A stretch of DNA of 64,000 nucleotides from Bacillota bacterium (GTDB lineage Bacteria; Bacillota; Clostridia; Lachnospirales; Lachnospiraceae): contig JAEZRJ010000013.1 of NCBI GenBank assembly GCA_023412855.1, positions 62,001 to 126,000 of the forward strand. Reading direction: 5' to 3'. The translations under genes were made by a program, and so were the position numbers. Shown here piece by piece: positions 24,047 to 33,127 of this stretch. The notes under the pieces were generated by a model, which made no database searches, was not told where the DNA came from, and saw only the letters and a list, made by a program, of their open reading frames with translations. Within the stretch, counting starts at the first letter, position 1, and each line of letters opens with the position of its first letter.

Positions 24047-24931
24047 TTACCTCATTTCTTCAACAATTTTTTCCAGGGTTTTCTGATCCATATTTGTTTC
24101 TACCACATAAATAAATTGTTCGTCTTGATACATGGCCTGAATTGCATCATCCGCCTGATAGAAAGAAACCATATAATCATTGATTTCCTTTTGCTCGATC
24201 AAATTATTCATTTTGTCCATAGCACACATCCATTTGCCATTCCCGCTGATATATCTTATAAGAAACCGCACATTGCTATTATCATCCCGGTTATAATACT
24301 GCCTGGAAATTCCCACATCTTTTTCTTCCGTTATTTGTATGTGTATTATTTGAGCCTCTAATCCTTCCGGAATAAACTGCGGAATTTTAAAACCTAATCC
24401 GGATATTTTCTGTGCCTCCTCCCATGAAGCAGCCTGTTGGTCCTCTGGCGTTAATGTCTCCTGTATTGCTGAACTGTCGTCGTTCTTCGCTTTTTCACTG
24501 TTACTTTTTTCAAAGACATCAAAGTACATAACATACGCCTTGTCTTTCACAAAGGTGAAAATATCCTTACTGGTCGCTCTGACAGAAATGTAATTTCCCA
24601 TACAAAGCACGAACACCGCGCTTAAAAAGCCTGCTGCCACTTTCCATGTTCTGATTGGTATGGGTTTTTGATCCGGTATCTTTTTTGGTTCCGATATGTT
24701 ACATTCCGGCAAATATTTTTCAGCGAATTCGTTTTTCGATATTTTATCCGAATTATCCGGAACGCCGTCAATTTGATTAAGCAAATCGATAATAGAATCA
24801 ATTTTTTGTACATCGATATCATCCGGTGATTTATCCATTTCCCTATCAAGGGCTTTTTCTAATTCAGCTTTTAATTTGTCATCCCCACCTGCCTTATTTT
24901 GATAATTGGGAGTGATGTTTTTTTCCTCCAT
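24047..24931 (-). CDS. Anti-sigma-type membrane protein with DUF4367-like extracellular domain
   Basis: A 294-residue protein with a long charged cytosolic N-terminus (about 95 residues), one membrane helix (TWKVAAGFLSAVFVLCMGNY) and an extracellular domain of about 180 residues containing GFKIPQFIPEGLE, the DUF4367 signature. The gene follows an ECF sigma factor by 53 bases, so it probably holds that sigma at the membrane and senses envelope conditions. The N-terminal segment lacks an obvious zinc anti-sigma HxxxCxxC motif. Confidence 0.75.
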   Translation of the reverse strand: MEEKNITPNYQNKAGGDDKLKAELEKALDREMDKSPDDIDVQKIDSIIDLLNQIDGVPDNSDKISKNEFAEKYLPECNISEPKKIPDQKPIPIRTWKVAAGFLSAVFVLCMGNYISVRATSKDIFTFVKDKAYVMYFDVFEKSNSEKAKNDDSSAIQETLTPEDQQAASWEEAQKISGLGFKIPQFIPEGLEAQIIHIQITEEKDVGISRQYYNRDDNSNVRFLIRYISGNGKWMCAMDKMNNLIEQKEINDYMVSFYQADDAIQAMYQDEQFIYVVETNMDQKTLEKIVEEMR

Positions 24932-24984
24932 TAGTACCTCCTTATCCCTATATTCTTATTAATCAATAAAAGGTAACACTGATT

Positions 24985-25500
24985 TCAATAAAAAATAAGA
25001 AATAAATCAATTTTTAAATTGTTTTTTAATTTCTTTATAATTCTGGACAGTTTCATTTTGCTCCCAGCCACCGTTGTTCCGGTCATCTTTGCTAAATCTG
25101 AATGCGAATATCCATCAAGATATTTTTTTATTAATAAATCATATTCATCTTCCAATAGTATATCTTTGTATTCTTCATATAAGATATAACCCGATTCACT
25201 ATTCTTGTCCGGTATGTCTTCAATTCTTTCGTCATACGGCATCTCGTTTATGTTTAGTTTGAAATTAATGCTATTGAGTTTCTTTATTTTGTTTTCTGCT
25301 GTTTTATATATCCAGCCAATACTGTTTTCGTGCGTCTTCAAATCATCCATATGTCGAAATGCTTCCAAATATACTTCCTGCAAAACATCATCTACCATTG
25401 TAGGGTCATTACATCTTCTTCTGATATATTTTCTCAAGTTATAAAATGTGGCATCATATATTTCGCAGAAAAATTCTTCCTTCCAATTTGCTTTATTCAT
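24985..25500 (-). CDS. ECF-type RNA polymerase sigma factor
   Basis: A 171-residue protein with region 2 (NLRKYIRRRCNDPTMVDDVL, QEVYLEAFRHMDDLK) and region 4 (YDLLIKKYLDGYSHSDLAKM, TGTTVAGSKMKLSRIIKKLK). GGGGA precedes the ATG. It leads an operon with an anti-sigma-like membrane protein and a secreted protein. It differs from the TcdR-like factor at 17.9 kb and the two probably act separately. Confidence 0.85.
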   Translation of the reverse strand: MNKANWKEEFFCEIYDATFYNLRKYIRRRCNDPTMVDDVLQEVYLEAFRHMDDLKTHENSIGWIYKTAENKIKKLNSINFKLNINEMPYDERIEDIPDKNSESGYILYEEYKDILLEDEYDLLIKKYLDGYSHSDLAKMTGTTVAGSKMKLSRIIKKLKNNLKIDLFLIFY

Positions 25501-26068
25501 ACCATTCCCCTATTACATTTATATGTAAGCCCCTTCTTTATTTAATTTTTACTGTCACACCTTCTAGGAAAATCCTGCTCTTTCTTGTGGTTTTTCCTCT
25601 TTCATGTTCCATTTTGAATCCTCTTTTAAAAAGATATCGTCCGGCTTGTCCATATGACTCTTTTCCCCCTTTACTGTTTATTCATGTTGATTGTACAGTT
25701 ACATATCGATAGACCCTATAGTTATTATACTATAAAGTAAATGCAATAAGCTAATTTTCTATATCTTCAGTAACCCTCCCGCTTGTGCTTTTATGAAAAC
25801 TTTAACGGCCCTGCAATAGCACCTTTTCCTTCTATTCACGCTGTTTTACTCTCTGAAAAAGAAGTTTTTTGCTAATGATTATCCCGGACTTTTACCACTT
25901 TTAATTCATCGCAAAGTATCTTCTTAGACTGGTAACTGGATGCGCGATAAGCAGTAACTGTAAAACATCTTATTATATGATTCTTTAGAAGAAAAACATA
26001 ATGAAAGCATTGTTTTTATGTGATAAAATATTACTAATAAATAATTAATTTTGCAGGAGGAACTATCT
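25501..26068. other. 568-bp intergenic region, no gene recognised
   Basis: Upstream regions of the divergent ECF sigma operon and VOC gene. TGTAACTGTACA (minus strand near 25690) could be an ECF-type -35 region, and a TATAGT/ACTATA dyad lies near 25717-25735. Nothing coding is supported. Confidence 0.4.
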
Positions 26069-26452
26069 ATGTCGAGACCTACAATTAATTTTGCATCCGT
26101 TACTCTGGATTGTCCGAATCAGGAGGCGTTGGCAGATTTCTATACCGAATTATTAGGATGGAACAAACAGCGTTTCGATGAAGAATGGCTTGCTGTTATT
26201 TCCCCGGATGAGCATATATGTTTACTGTTTCAAGAGACAGAAGACTATATTCCGCCGGTCTGGCCAAATGAAAAAGGGAAGCAGCAACAAATGACACATT
26301 TAGACTTCGCTTCAACGCCAAATGAAAAAGAGGCTGTGAAAAGTCATGCGCTGGCTTGCGGTGCTGCTTTGGCATCCGTACAATATTCTCAGGATTATAC
26401 GATTTTTATTGACCCGGTGGGACACCCTTTTTGCATTAGCTTTTTTGGTTAA
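26069..26452 (+). CDS. VOC-superfamily (glyoxalase-like) protein
   Basis: A 127-residue single-domain protein: FASVTLDCPNQEALADFYTE at the N-terminus and DPVGHPFCISFFG at the C-terminus, typical of the glyoxalase/bleomycin-resistance fold. AGGAGGAACTATCT precedes the ATG at 26069. The substrate is not predictable. It stands alone and converges with the CPBP/TetR operon. Confidence 0.85.
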   Translation: MSRPTINFASVTLDCPNQEALADFYTELLGWNKQRFDEEWLAVISPDEHICLLFQETEDYIPPVWPNEKGKQQQMTHLDFASTPNEKEAVKSHALACGAALASVQYSQDYTIFIDPVGHPFCISFFG

Positions 26453-26558
26453 GTATACAAAATGATCTTCAGTCATTAGCATCTTGGCTTGGAGGACACA
26501 AATATTGTCTATGTAACCGTCTGTTATGAATCTATAAGCCAACTTATCTACTTATAAA

Positions 26559-26594
26559 AATCCTCCATATACCCATTCGGGATTATGGAGGATT
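26559..26594 (-). terminator. Terminator of the TetR-CPBP operon
   Basis: AATCCTCCAT and ATGGAGGATT pair, followed on the minus strand by TTTTTAT. The stem is almost the same as that of the terminator at 8510-8546. Confidence 0.65.
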
Positions 26595-26679
26595 CGTATT
26601 GTTACAGATATTCCGTATAATGAGTTACTTTATTTATTGTATTATTTATATATCCCGCTTTCCAGAGCCTACATACCAT

Positions 26680-27474
26680 TTAACAAAGATACAACTTTTT
26701 ATCGCGCAATACGAAAAATATTGAAATGATCAGATATAATGCAGCGGAATATACCTGATACAAAATATCATCCCCGCAGTAAAAAGCAAGAACAAAATTA
26801 ATCATATAATGGAAAAATACAAGTACAATAATGTTACGGCACTTTTCATAATAATACATCATTGTAATTGTAAACCCTATAAGACTGACTATGAATGCAA
26901 GAATATATACAACCAGCATCATCCCCGTATATCCGGATAAAATCCATACCGGTAAGTGCCAGAATGCCCATACAAGTCCTGTAAATATGCAGGACGTAAG
27001 AAGCGTATGTTTCTGGCGATAGCCAGCGAGCAGGAATCCCCTCCATCCGCTTTCTTCACCGGTCGCGCCGGTAAACAAACAGAAAAACGCCGTAGCAAGT
27101 ATCCCTTCTGCTGGAATACCAAAGGCCTGCACCATTGAAGTATGTGTCTGCAAAGATACAATAAACGCACTTACCACACAAACACCAACTTCCAATAAAA
27201 GAATCCTAAGAATAATTGTCCATTTAATCCGAATACTGAATTCTTTTTTATAAAATTCTTTTCTGGACATCGGGACATTAAGCCTTTTCCAGAAAATCAA
27301 AAGAACTATATTCGGCATCCAGCAGTATATGACTGTCAGCAACGTCATAAAGATACCGTCATCTTCAAGCAGAAATCTCATTCCTAATCCAAGAACCAAA
27401 ACCAATGCAAGCAGAAAAAGACTCCAGGAACATGCAAAATTTAATATCACATACTTCTTCGTATTATAATTCAT
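26680..27474 (-). CDS. CPBP-family intramembrane protease (Abi-like)
   Basis: A 264-residue protein with about eight hydrophobic segments. The CPBP motifs are clear: EESGWRGFLLAGY (Glu-Glu-x-x-x-Arg) in one helix and FWHLPVWIL (His) in another, as in Rce1-type glutamic proteases. It overlaps the preceding TetR gene by 11 bases, so it is translationally coupled to, and controlled by, that regulator. Substrate unknown; bacteriocin self-immunity or processing are roles known for the family. Confidence 0.85.
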   Translation of the reverse strand: MNYNTKKYVILNFACSWSLFLLALVLVLGLGMRFLLEDDGIFMTLLTVIYCWMPNIVLLIFWKRLNVPMSRKEFYKKEFSIRIKWTIILRILLLEVGVCVVSAFIVSLQTHTSMVQAFGIPAEGILATAFFCLFTGATGEESGWRGFLLAGYRQKHTLLTSCIFTGLVWAFWHLPVWILSGYTGMMLVVYILAFIVSLIGFTITMMYYYEKCRNIIVLVFFHYMINFVLAFYCGDDILYQVYSAALYLIISIFFVLRDKKLYLC

Positions 27475-28111
27475 TCGTTAATTCCTTCCATTCCTGTTTA
27501 AGTACGGTTTCATTCAGACCAAGTAATTTTGCTGCTGCCATAAATATACTTTGAAGCATGCGAAGCATATCACCATTCTCTTTTCCAATTACTTCTTCAT
27601 TCATTAAAGTCTGTGCCGCACATAAAATAATCATAATATTATCTTCCAGTACACCATTTTTCTGCTCGTCATAATCATCTCTTAAAATATTCGCAAGTAT
27701 CGGTGTAAGGATTTTCTGCAAAGCGATTCTGGTTTTATGATGCATAAGCGCATTTGCCGGTTTGTGTATATCCGACATGCCCTTAGCTGGCCTGTTGTTC
27801 TTTTCCTCAATAAGCCCTGCAGCCTTATTCACTTGTAACAATGTCATCAAGAATCTTTTTTCATTGCTAAACCCGGTCATCATAGCTATTTTGCAGCATT
27901 CTCTTTCAATTTTTACAGACTTTCGGCTAATGACTTCATTCAGCACATCTTCCTTTTCCGGAAAATAATAAAAGAAAGTTCCCTTTGCAATCCCTGCTTC
28001 CTTTACAATATCGCTGACAGAACAATTCTCGTACCCCTTCTCCATAAAAAAGCGCTCACTAATTTCTACTATCTGCGTTTTTCTCTCTTCGTGTTCTTTT
28101 ACAATTCTCAT
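27464..28111 (-). CDS. TetR-family regulator of the CPBP gene
   Basis: A 215-residue protein: ERFFMEKGYENCSVSDIVKE and AGIAKGTFFYYFPEKEDVLN form a standard TetR DNA-binding domain. The start at 28111 has GGTGA before it; the longer frame to 28210 would run through the promoter and operator. A perfect ACTGACC / GGTCAGT dyad lies 20 bases upstream. Co-transcribed with the CPBP protease gene. Confidence 0.88.
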   Translation of the reverse strand: MRIVKEHEERKTQIVEISERFFMEKGYENCSVSDIVKEAGIAKGTFFYYFPEKEDVLNEVISRKSVKIERECCKIAMMTGFSNEKRFLMTLLQVNKAAGLIEEKNNRPAKGMSDIHKPANALMHHKTRIALQKILTPILANILRDDYDEQKNGVLEDNIMIILCAAQTLMNEEVIGKENGDMLRMLQSIFMAAAKLLGLNETVLKQEWKELTNEL

Positions 28112-28130
28112 ATAATCACCATCTCGCGCC

Positions 28131-28186
28131 ACTGACCATCGGTCAGTTAATGATAATAATATACTAATATGTAAATCAAATGTCAA
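28131..28186 (-). promoter_or_regulatory. Promoter and ACTGACC-type operator of the TetR-CPBP operon
   Basis: On the minus strand TTGACA (28186-28181), 17 bases, TATATT (28163-28158) is a near-consensus promoter. ACTGACC and GGTCAGT (28131-28147, three bases between) follow at the expected transcription start, ideal for repression. Confidence 0.75.
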
Positions 28187-28278
28187 TGTTTTTTCTTCAA
28201 AGCAGCACATTATCGTTCTTTAACCCCTAAATCTACGACAAATATCGTAAGACGATCCAACGTGCTGCTCCTTATCCT

Positions 28279-29367
28279 TTAGCTTAACGCCTGCGTTACT
28301 TCCTCTTCATATTGAAACAACGTACATCCGCCTTTATGGTTCATCGCTTCTGATGCGCTTATTTCACGCACCCTTTCAAAGAATGGAGATTGAAGCACCG
28401 TCAAAAGTGACTGCTCTTTCAGGTTCATCTCCGAATAAGGGGAAAATGGACAAGGCTCGGCTCCGCCTGTAGCGTTGATGTGAAAGAACCCTCGCCCTGC
28501 AGCCAGGCACCCACCCATTGCTTCCTCGTCGCCGGGGAAAGACAGGAGAATCATCCCTTTGTTGTTCCTATTCCCCCGCAGTCCGTCAATACGTGCCGCA
28601 AGAATACGCAGGTTATCTTCATCCAAAATCAAATGGTCCGTATTCTTTTCTACAGGAACATATTCCACATAAAAAACAAGCCCGCATCCGCTTTCCCGCA
28701 GGGATTGGACAAAAACCGGTTCCGTCACCTCATTTTGATTTTCGGTTGTTACCGTTATGGAAGCGCCGAACAAGATACCCCGCTCTTTGAGGCTCTTTAT
28801 GGCCTGCCCGACCCTTTTTGACACACCATTCCCGCGCCGGGTATCCGTTTTTTCAGCATCGCCCTCGATACTGAGTACCGGAATCAGGTTGCGATGCTGA
28901 TCAAACAAGTTCAGATAATCCTCATTTATCATAGTTCCGTTGGTGAAAACCGGAAAAATGATATTGTCAAACCCGGTTGCCGCTTCAATCACATCACCGC
29001 GCAAAAGTGGTTCTCCGCCGGCGAGTAAAATAAAAGAGATACCAAGGTCCGACGCTTCCTGAAATACCCGCCGCCAATCGCCGGCAGTCAACTGCTCTTG
29101 CACCCGTCCATCACCGCAACTGCCGTTCGCCCGCGCGTAACAGCCCGCACATCTTAAGTTACACTCTGTCGCAATACTGGCAATCAGAAAAGGGGGGATA
29201 TGCGTTCCGTTCTGCTCATGCTGTGCTCTTATCTTTGCGCTTCTACGCAAAACAGACACCGTATGCAGCATGAAGGACTGGCCCCGGCGATTACCGAGGT
29301 AAAACCGTCCGGCAGTGTCGGAAATGTTTTTTATTCCATTGTTCATAAAATCATTTAAGTTTAACAT
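28279..29367 (-). CDS. Radical SAM protein with SPASM-like C-terminus
   Basis: A 362-residue enzyme with the iron-sulfur motif TECNLRCAGCYAR (CxxxCxxC, about residue 70), GGEPLL, and an NGT/SIEGD pattern of the radical SAM barrel. C-terminal cysteines (GGCLAAGRGFFHINATGGAE, then PCPFSP and GGCTLF) suggest an auxiliary cluster, as in peptide-modifying or heme/anaerobic enzymes. No precursor peptide or second enzyme gene is adjacent, so its substrate is open. The gene is GC-richer than its neighbours, which hints at transfer. GAGGAG precedes the ATG. Confidence 0.85.
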   Translation of the reverse strand: MLNLNDFMNNGIKNISDTAGRFYLGNRRGQSFMLHTVSVLRRSAKIRAQHEQNGTHIPPFLIASIATECNLRCAGCYARANGSCGDGRVQEQLTAGDWRRVFQEASDLGISFILLAGGEPLLRGDVIEAATGFDNIIFPVFTNGTMINEDYLNLFDQHRNLIPVLSIEGDAEKTDTRRGNGVSKRVGQAIKSLKERGILFGASITVTTENQNEVTEPVFVQSLRESGCGLVFYVEYVPVEKNTDHLILDEDNLRILAARIDGLRGNRNNKGMILLSFPGDEEAMGGCLAAGRGFFHINATGGAEPCPFSPYSEMNLKEQSLLTVLQSPFFERVREISASEAMNHKGGCTLFQYEEEVTQALS

Positions 29368-29551
29368 GATATGTACTCCTCTTTATTTTCATTACGTTAC
29401 CGCTCTATGGCTCGAGCGGCTCACAGAACTTTCATTCAAATTTATCCTATGATATTATTATATCATTATATTACAAGATAAGTTTTTTCAATAACACGGA
29501 AAAACTGACTTAGTAAAAAACACCTTACTAAAATGAAGGGATATAAAGAGA

Positions 29552-29593
29552 AAAATCCCTAATTTCTTCGCCAATCAAAGAACTAGAGATTTT
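29552..29593 (-). terminator. Imperfect terminator of the GNAT gene
   Basis: On the minus strand GGAAAATCTCTAG pairs imperfectly with TTAGGGATTTTT, ending in a T-run, 37 bases after the stop at 29630. Confidence 0.5.
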
Positions 29594-29629
29594 CCATGCA
29601 ATGACTCAGATATGCCTCTGACGTCTATT

Positions 29630-30157
29630 TTATTCGATTTTCCATTCATGCATTTCCTCGCTGACAGGAACAAACCAAAACTTTTCATACATTTTAACCG
29701 CTTTGTCGTTGCAGGCAGCAACTGTCAAAACAATCGGAGTACGATGGGTTTGCTGAAGTTTCGCTACAATAAAATTCAACAGCTTCGTTCCGTAGCCTTT
29801 TCCCTGAGACTTCGGAGTAATCATCACTCTCTCGACTTCATAATAATTTTCCTCTTCATTATGATAAATCCGAATACTTCCGACAAGCTCATCGTTCTCC
29901 AACCAAAGATACGTTTCACGTTTTTTAACTTCATCAAGCGGGAAAAACTGGCGTATATTGCTATGTAGTTTCTGCAATAAATCGGCGAAAGTATCATTCC
30001 CAACTTTTTGATATATATCGTAATATTTTTCTTCAAACAAAGTCAGCTTAGAATCTAAATCTGAAGTGACAGCCCCTCCTCTATACTTCATTTTTATAAA
30101 CCAGGCGTAGACAATGCCGTTTTCTTCGTCGATTCGATATGGATAATTTGTCTTCAA
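29630..30157 (-). CDS. GNAT-family N-acetyltransferase
   Basis: A 175-residue protein; MITPKSQGKGYGTKLLNFIV is the acetyl-CoA pyrophosphate-binding motif A (Q/R-x-x-G-x-G/A) and VAACNDKAVKMYEKFWFVPV is motif B. Start is a TTG with AAAGGAG seven bases upstream. Substrate unknown; single-gene unit. Confidence 0.85.
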   Translation of the reverse strand: MKTNYPYRIDEENGIVYAWFIKMKYRGGAVTSDLDSKLTLFEEKYYDIYQKVGNDTFADLLQKLHSNIRQFFPLDEVKKRETYLWLENDELVGSIRIYHNEEENYYEVERVMITPKSQGKGYGTKLLNFIVAKLQQTHRTPIVLTVAACNDKAVKMYEKFWFVPVSEEMHEWKIE

Positions 30158-30263
30158 AATTTTTCTCCTTTAATACGTGCGTTCAAACCTGCATAGTATG
30201 AATCTGGATAAAACTGGTAATGATAGGATTGCTCGTCTTGTCCATTTTGCAAGAAAATCGCAG

Positions 30264-31604
30264 CTATCTCCCAACAATCAATTCCGTAATCTTGCTTATT
30301 TCTAAAGGAGATAACCCTATCCCACTAAAGTAATTATCCGTATTACCGAACCTCTCCCTAAACAATCTCAAAAAGCTTTCCATATATCTTTCATTTGGCG
30401 TTACAATATTCATATCCAATTCCGGAAAATTCTTATGTACCAAGTCCAATCGTTCTTTTCCGTACTCCTTAGTTAGAACATAATTTTCAATAATATCCTC
30501 ATCCTTTACTCTTACATGGTTTAAGAGTATAGCAGACACAACCCCTGTTCTATCCTTTCCTGCAGTGCAATGAAACAGCACACCACCATCAGAACGAGCG
30601 ATATGCTTAAATACTTCTGCCATATTAGCCGCACATGCAATATCCAAATAACTTACCGGTACTGCTTCAACTGATTCCGGCACACCACTTCCTTCATCAA
30701 TCGGACAATTATAATAATCAATATCTTTAGCATTTGCAAATCCACTTGGTTTACTTATCACATCTTTCTCGCCGCGCAAATCAATTACTGTTGTGATTTT
30801 ATGTTCCTTCATAAAAAGTAAATCCTCTTCGCAAGAATAACTTTGAACATCACTTCTAATTAAACAATTCCATTTTGTTACCTTTCCATCTTTCGTTTTG
30901 TATCCGCCTAAATCCCTTGTATTTTGTGTTGCTATCAGCAAACTTTTACCTTTATTCTTCCATGCATAAGAATATTCATCTACAACAGTTTTTCCATTTC
31001 TTAATGCAAGTATTTCATCCATACATATATCTGCAGCTTTACTAATAAATTCGTTTGCCATAGCTTTTGTAAAGAAAAGGGCTTCCCCTGAATACTTATC
31101 GTTATAATCTCTTCGTAAATCTTTTATCATTCTGCCAACATCAAATGAATATAGCAAATAAACCTTTTCCTTGCAAAGGCTTTCTATTATTTCTATATCA
31201 TTTTTAATATTGTAATTCTCTATGACATATTGATCGATCAAAAGATAATCCCGATGCAGCTTTTCACTATTGCCTGAAATCGAAGGATTGCACATATATT
31301 CTTCGTATACCAGCCTATGGAAAATCAAATCCTGTATCAAATGTAAATAGTAGCCTAAGTACATTTCATTATCTTTTAATTCCTCTTTAAACTCATATCT
31401 GAATTTCGTCAAATCATAGGTTTTCTTACTGCCTCCACACACAAGAATCTTTAAATGACTATCTGCTTTACATGTCTCAGCCGTATATGTATCCGGAAGT
31501 AACATACCTAATTTGAACTGATTCGTATCTTTTATTTTTACTTGCTCTATTATTTTTTGTGCTACTGCTAAATGAAGTATTCTTGATTCCATTCTATTTA
31601 TCAT
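30264..31604 (-). CDS. Protein tyrosine phosphatase (Y_phosphatase3) fused to an N-terminal helical domain
   Basis: The 446-residue protein ends with a dual-specificity-type phosphatase domain (from about residue 225): NTRDLGGY, VIDLRGEKD and the catalytic loop HCTAGKDRTGV with Cys nucleophile and Arg. The first 220 residues are a separate domain, ILHLAVAQKIIEQVKIKDTN ... MYLGYYLHLIQDLIFHRLVY, whose spaced His and Asp residues recall zinc-dependent phospholipase C / HD-like helical folds. This fusion is unusual. The start at 31604 has CGGAG before it. It is a lone gene with about 225 bases of empty sequence upstream. Confidence 0.82.
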   Translation of the reverse strand: MINRMESRILHLAVAQKIIEQVKIKDTNQFKLGMLLPDTYTAETCKADSHLKILVCGGSKKTYDLTKFRYEFKEELKDNEMYLGYYLHLIQDLIFHRLVYEEYMCNPSISGNSEKLHRDYLLIDQYVIENYNIKNDIEIIESLCKEKVYLLYSFDVGRMIKDLRRDYNDKYSGEALFFTKAMANEFISKAADICMDEILALRNGKTVVDEYSYAWKNKGKSLLIATQNTRDLGGYKTKDGKVTKWNCLIRSDVQSYSCEEDLLFMKEHKITTVIDLRGEKDVISKPSGFANAKDIDYYNCPIDEGSGVPESVEAVPVSYLDIACAANMAEVFKHIARSDGGVLFHCTAGKDRTGVVSAILLNHVRVKDEDIIENYVLTKEYGKERLDLVHKNFPELDMNIVTPNERYMESFLRLFRERFGNTDNYFSGIGLSPLEISKITELIVGR

Positions 31605-31829
31605 CTTTCGACTCCGCAATATTACAGTAACACCATACTTTCTATATGCCTTGTTACTGCATTTCTGATAAGTGCCTCATCGACACCTTAACGTCAGAGT
31701 ATATCTTCAAAATCTTCTCTTTCCAGCCTATAACTTTGTTGATAAAATTATTTTATTTATTATAGCACAGTAACTTATATCTTTCGATGTTTTATTGAGA
31801 GGAAAACGTTATAACAATAAGACCTTCCA

Positions 31830-33113
31830 TCACTCATATCCGCAAAATGTCTGCATTTTTAAATTTCCAACAGCACGTCTAAAAAACTCCAGTTCTTTCT
31901 CTCTATCCTGGTCACTCATAAAATGATAAGAGACAGCCATTCCATCTTCCATGGTCGAAACACCTATTATGTGCTTTGCATAAGACACAACCGGGGGAAT
32001 AAATAATCCATTTTTTAAACCATATATTCCATAAGTATGAGGGATATCAAGTTTCGTCAAATTCGTAATTCCAAGTTCTCTCGTCTTCCCTCCCGCATAT
32101 CCCATGAGCCTCGCGAGTTTCTGCGTTGTTCCATTCTCATATAGGCCATAGGTATATAATAAAACAGAATCAATCAGGCTCGGCGTAAATAATGGTATAA
32201 ATCGAAGAATAAAGTATTTCATAACCGGTTTCCTAAGTTTATAAAGCACTTTTTTATGAACAATCTGCGCATTTTCATCAAAGGTTCTTTTATCAGAAAA
32301 CAAATGATCCACGCTAATTCCGGTTGCTTGATTTGAAATTGATTTATTCTTATCCATTCTGATATTTACAGCCATACCTATGGTTTCATTCTTCCTGTCT
32401 GCTTCCAAAAATGCCGTTGCAATATAACTGTTAACGGAGACTCCTATCTTCTTTGCATAAGCATGGATCCTGTTTATTTCCTCCGGTAAAAAACGCTCAA
32501 ATACAATTTCCGAACTACGTTCTTTCCAATAAACCTCGTGTATCTTATAATAATCATCCCAATGAAAAGTTTTACCGGTATATTTCCATTTTTTATTTAA
32601 AATATATACATATAGTTTTAAAAGTAAGGGTAATTCAGATTTTTCAGGCATGGATTTATTTGAAATCACCTGCATGGGCTTATATTCCAACTGCTCACCG
32701 GAAAGGATCGTCATTACATCCTCAATAAAATAGGTGACCGCTTTACCGTCACCAACCAAATGGTGAGCGATGATGAGCAAGAAGATATCTTCTTCCGTAA
32801 CATTCACAAATACTCTCATCAATTCGCCCTGATCAATGGCAAAGGTTATTTTTTCATTTTGCCTGATGATATTTTTCCAATCATCCTTAACAATACTCAC
32901 CTTACAGCCGCTTTCCGCCATCTGCTCATAACATGCATCACCGTTTTTATCATATACAATTCTGGACATGGTAGCTTCATTTGCAGAAAATGCAGTTCTT
33001 ATCGCTGAAACCAAGTCATCCAAAGCCGGATTCCCCGTAATTTGCACCAGAAATTGAATATAAATATTTGGCTCTAATAAATTTGTCCGTTCAGAATATA
33101 TACGATGCTTCAT
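31830..33113 (-). CDS. Condensation-domain / alcohol-acyltransferase-like protein
   Basis: A 427-residue protein of the chloramphenicol-acetyltransferase / NRPS condensation / WES superfamily. The catalytic HHxxxDG motif appears as AHHLVGDG at about residue 135, and the second half contains NIRMDKNKSISNQATGISVD, matching the latch region. No adenylation or carrier domains are near, so this is a free-standing acyltransferase, perhaps esterifying a lipid or alcohol. It is 14 bases downstream of an SDR gene and part of the tetR-SDR-acyltransferase operon. Confidence 0.8.
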   Translation of the reverse strand: MKHRIYSERTNLLEPNIYIQFLVQITGNPALDDLVSAIRTAFSANEATMSRIVYDKNGDACYEQMAESGCKVSIVKDDWKNIIRQNEKITFAIDQGELMRVFVNVTEEDIFLLIIAHHLVGDGKAVTYFIEDVMTILSGEQLEYKPMQVISNKSMPEKSELPLLLKLYVYILNKKWKYTGKTFHWDDYYKIHEVYWKERSSEIVFERFLPEEINRIHAYAKKIGVSVNSYIATAFLEADRKNETIGMAVNIRMDKNKSISNQATGISVDHLFSDKRTFDENAQIVHKKVLYKLRKPVMKYFILRFIPLFTPSLIDSVLLYTYGLYENGTTQKLARLMGYAGGKTRELGITNLTKLDIPHTYGIYGLKNGLFIPPVVSYAKHIIGVSTMEDGMAVSYHFMSDQDREKELEFFRRAVGNLKMQTFCGYE

Positions 33114-33127
33114 TCTCTCCTACCTGC

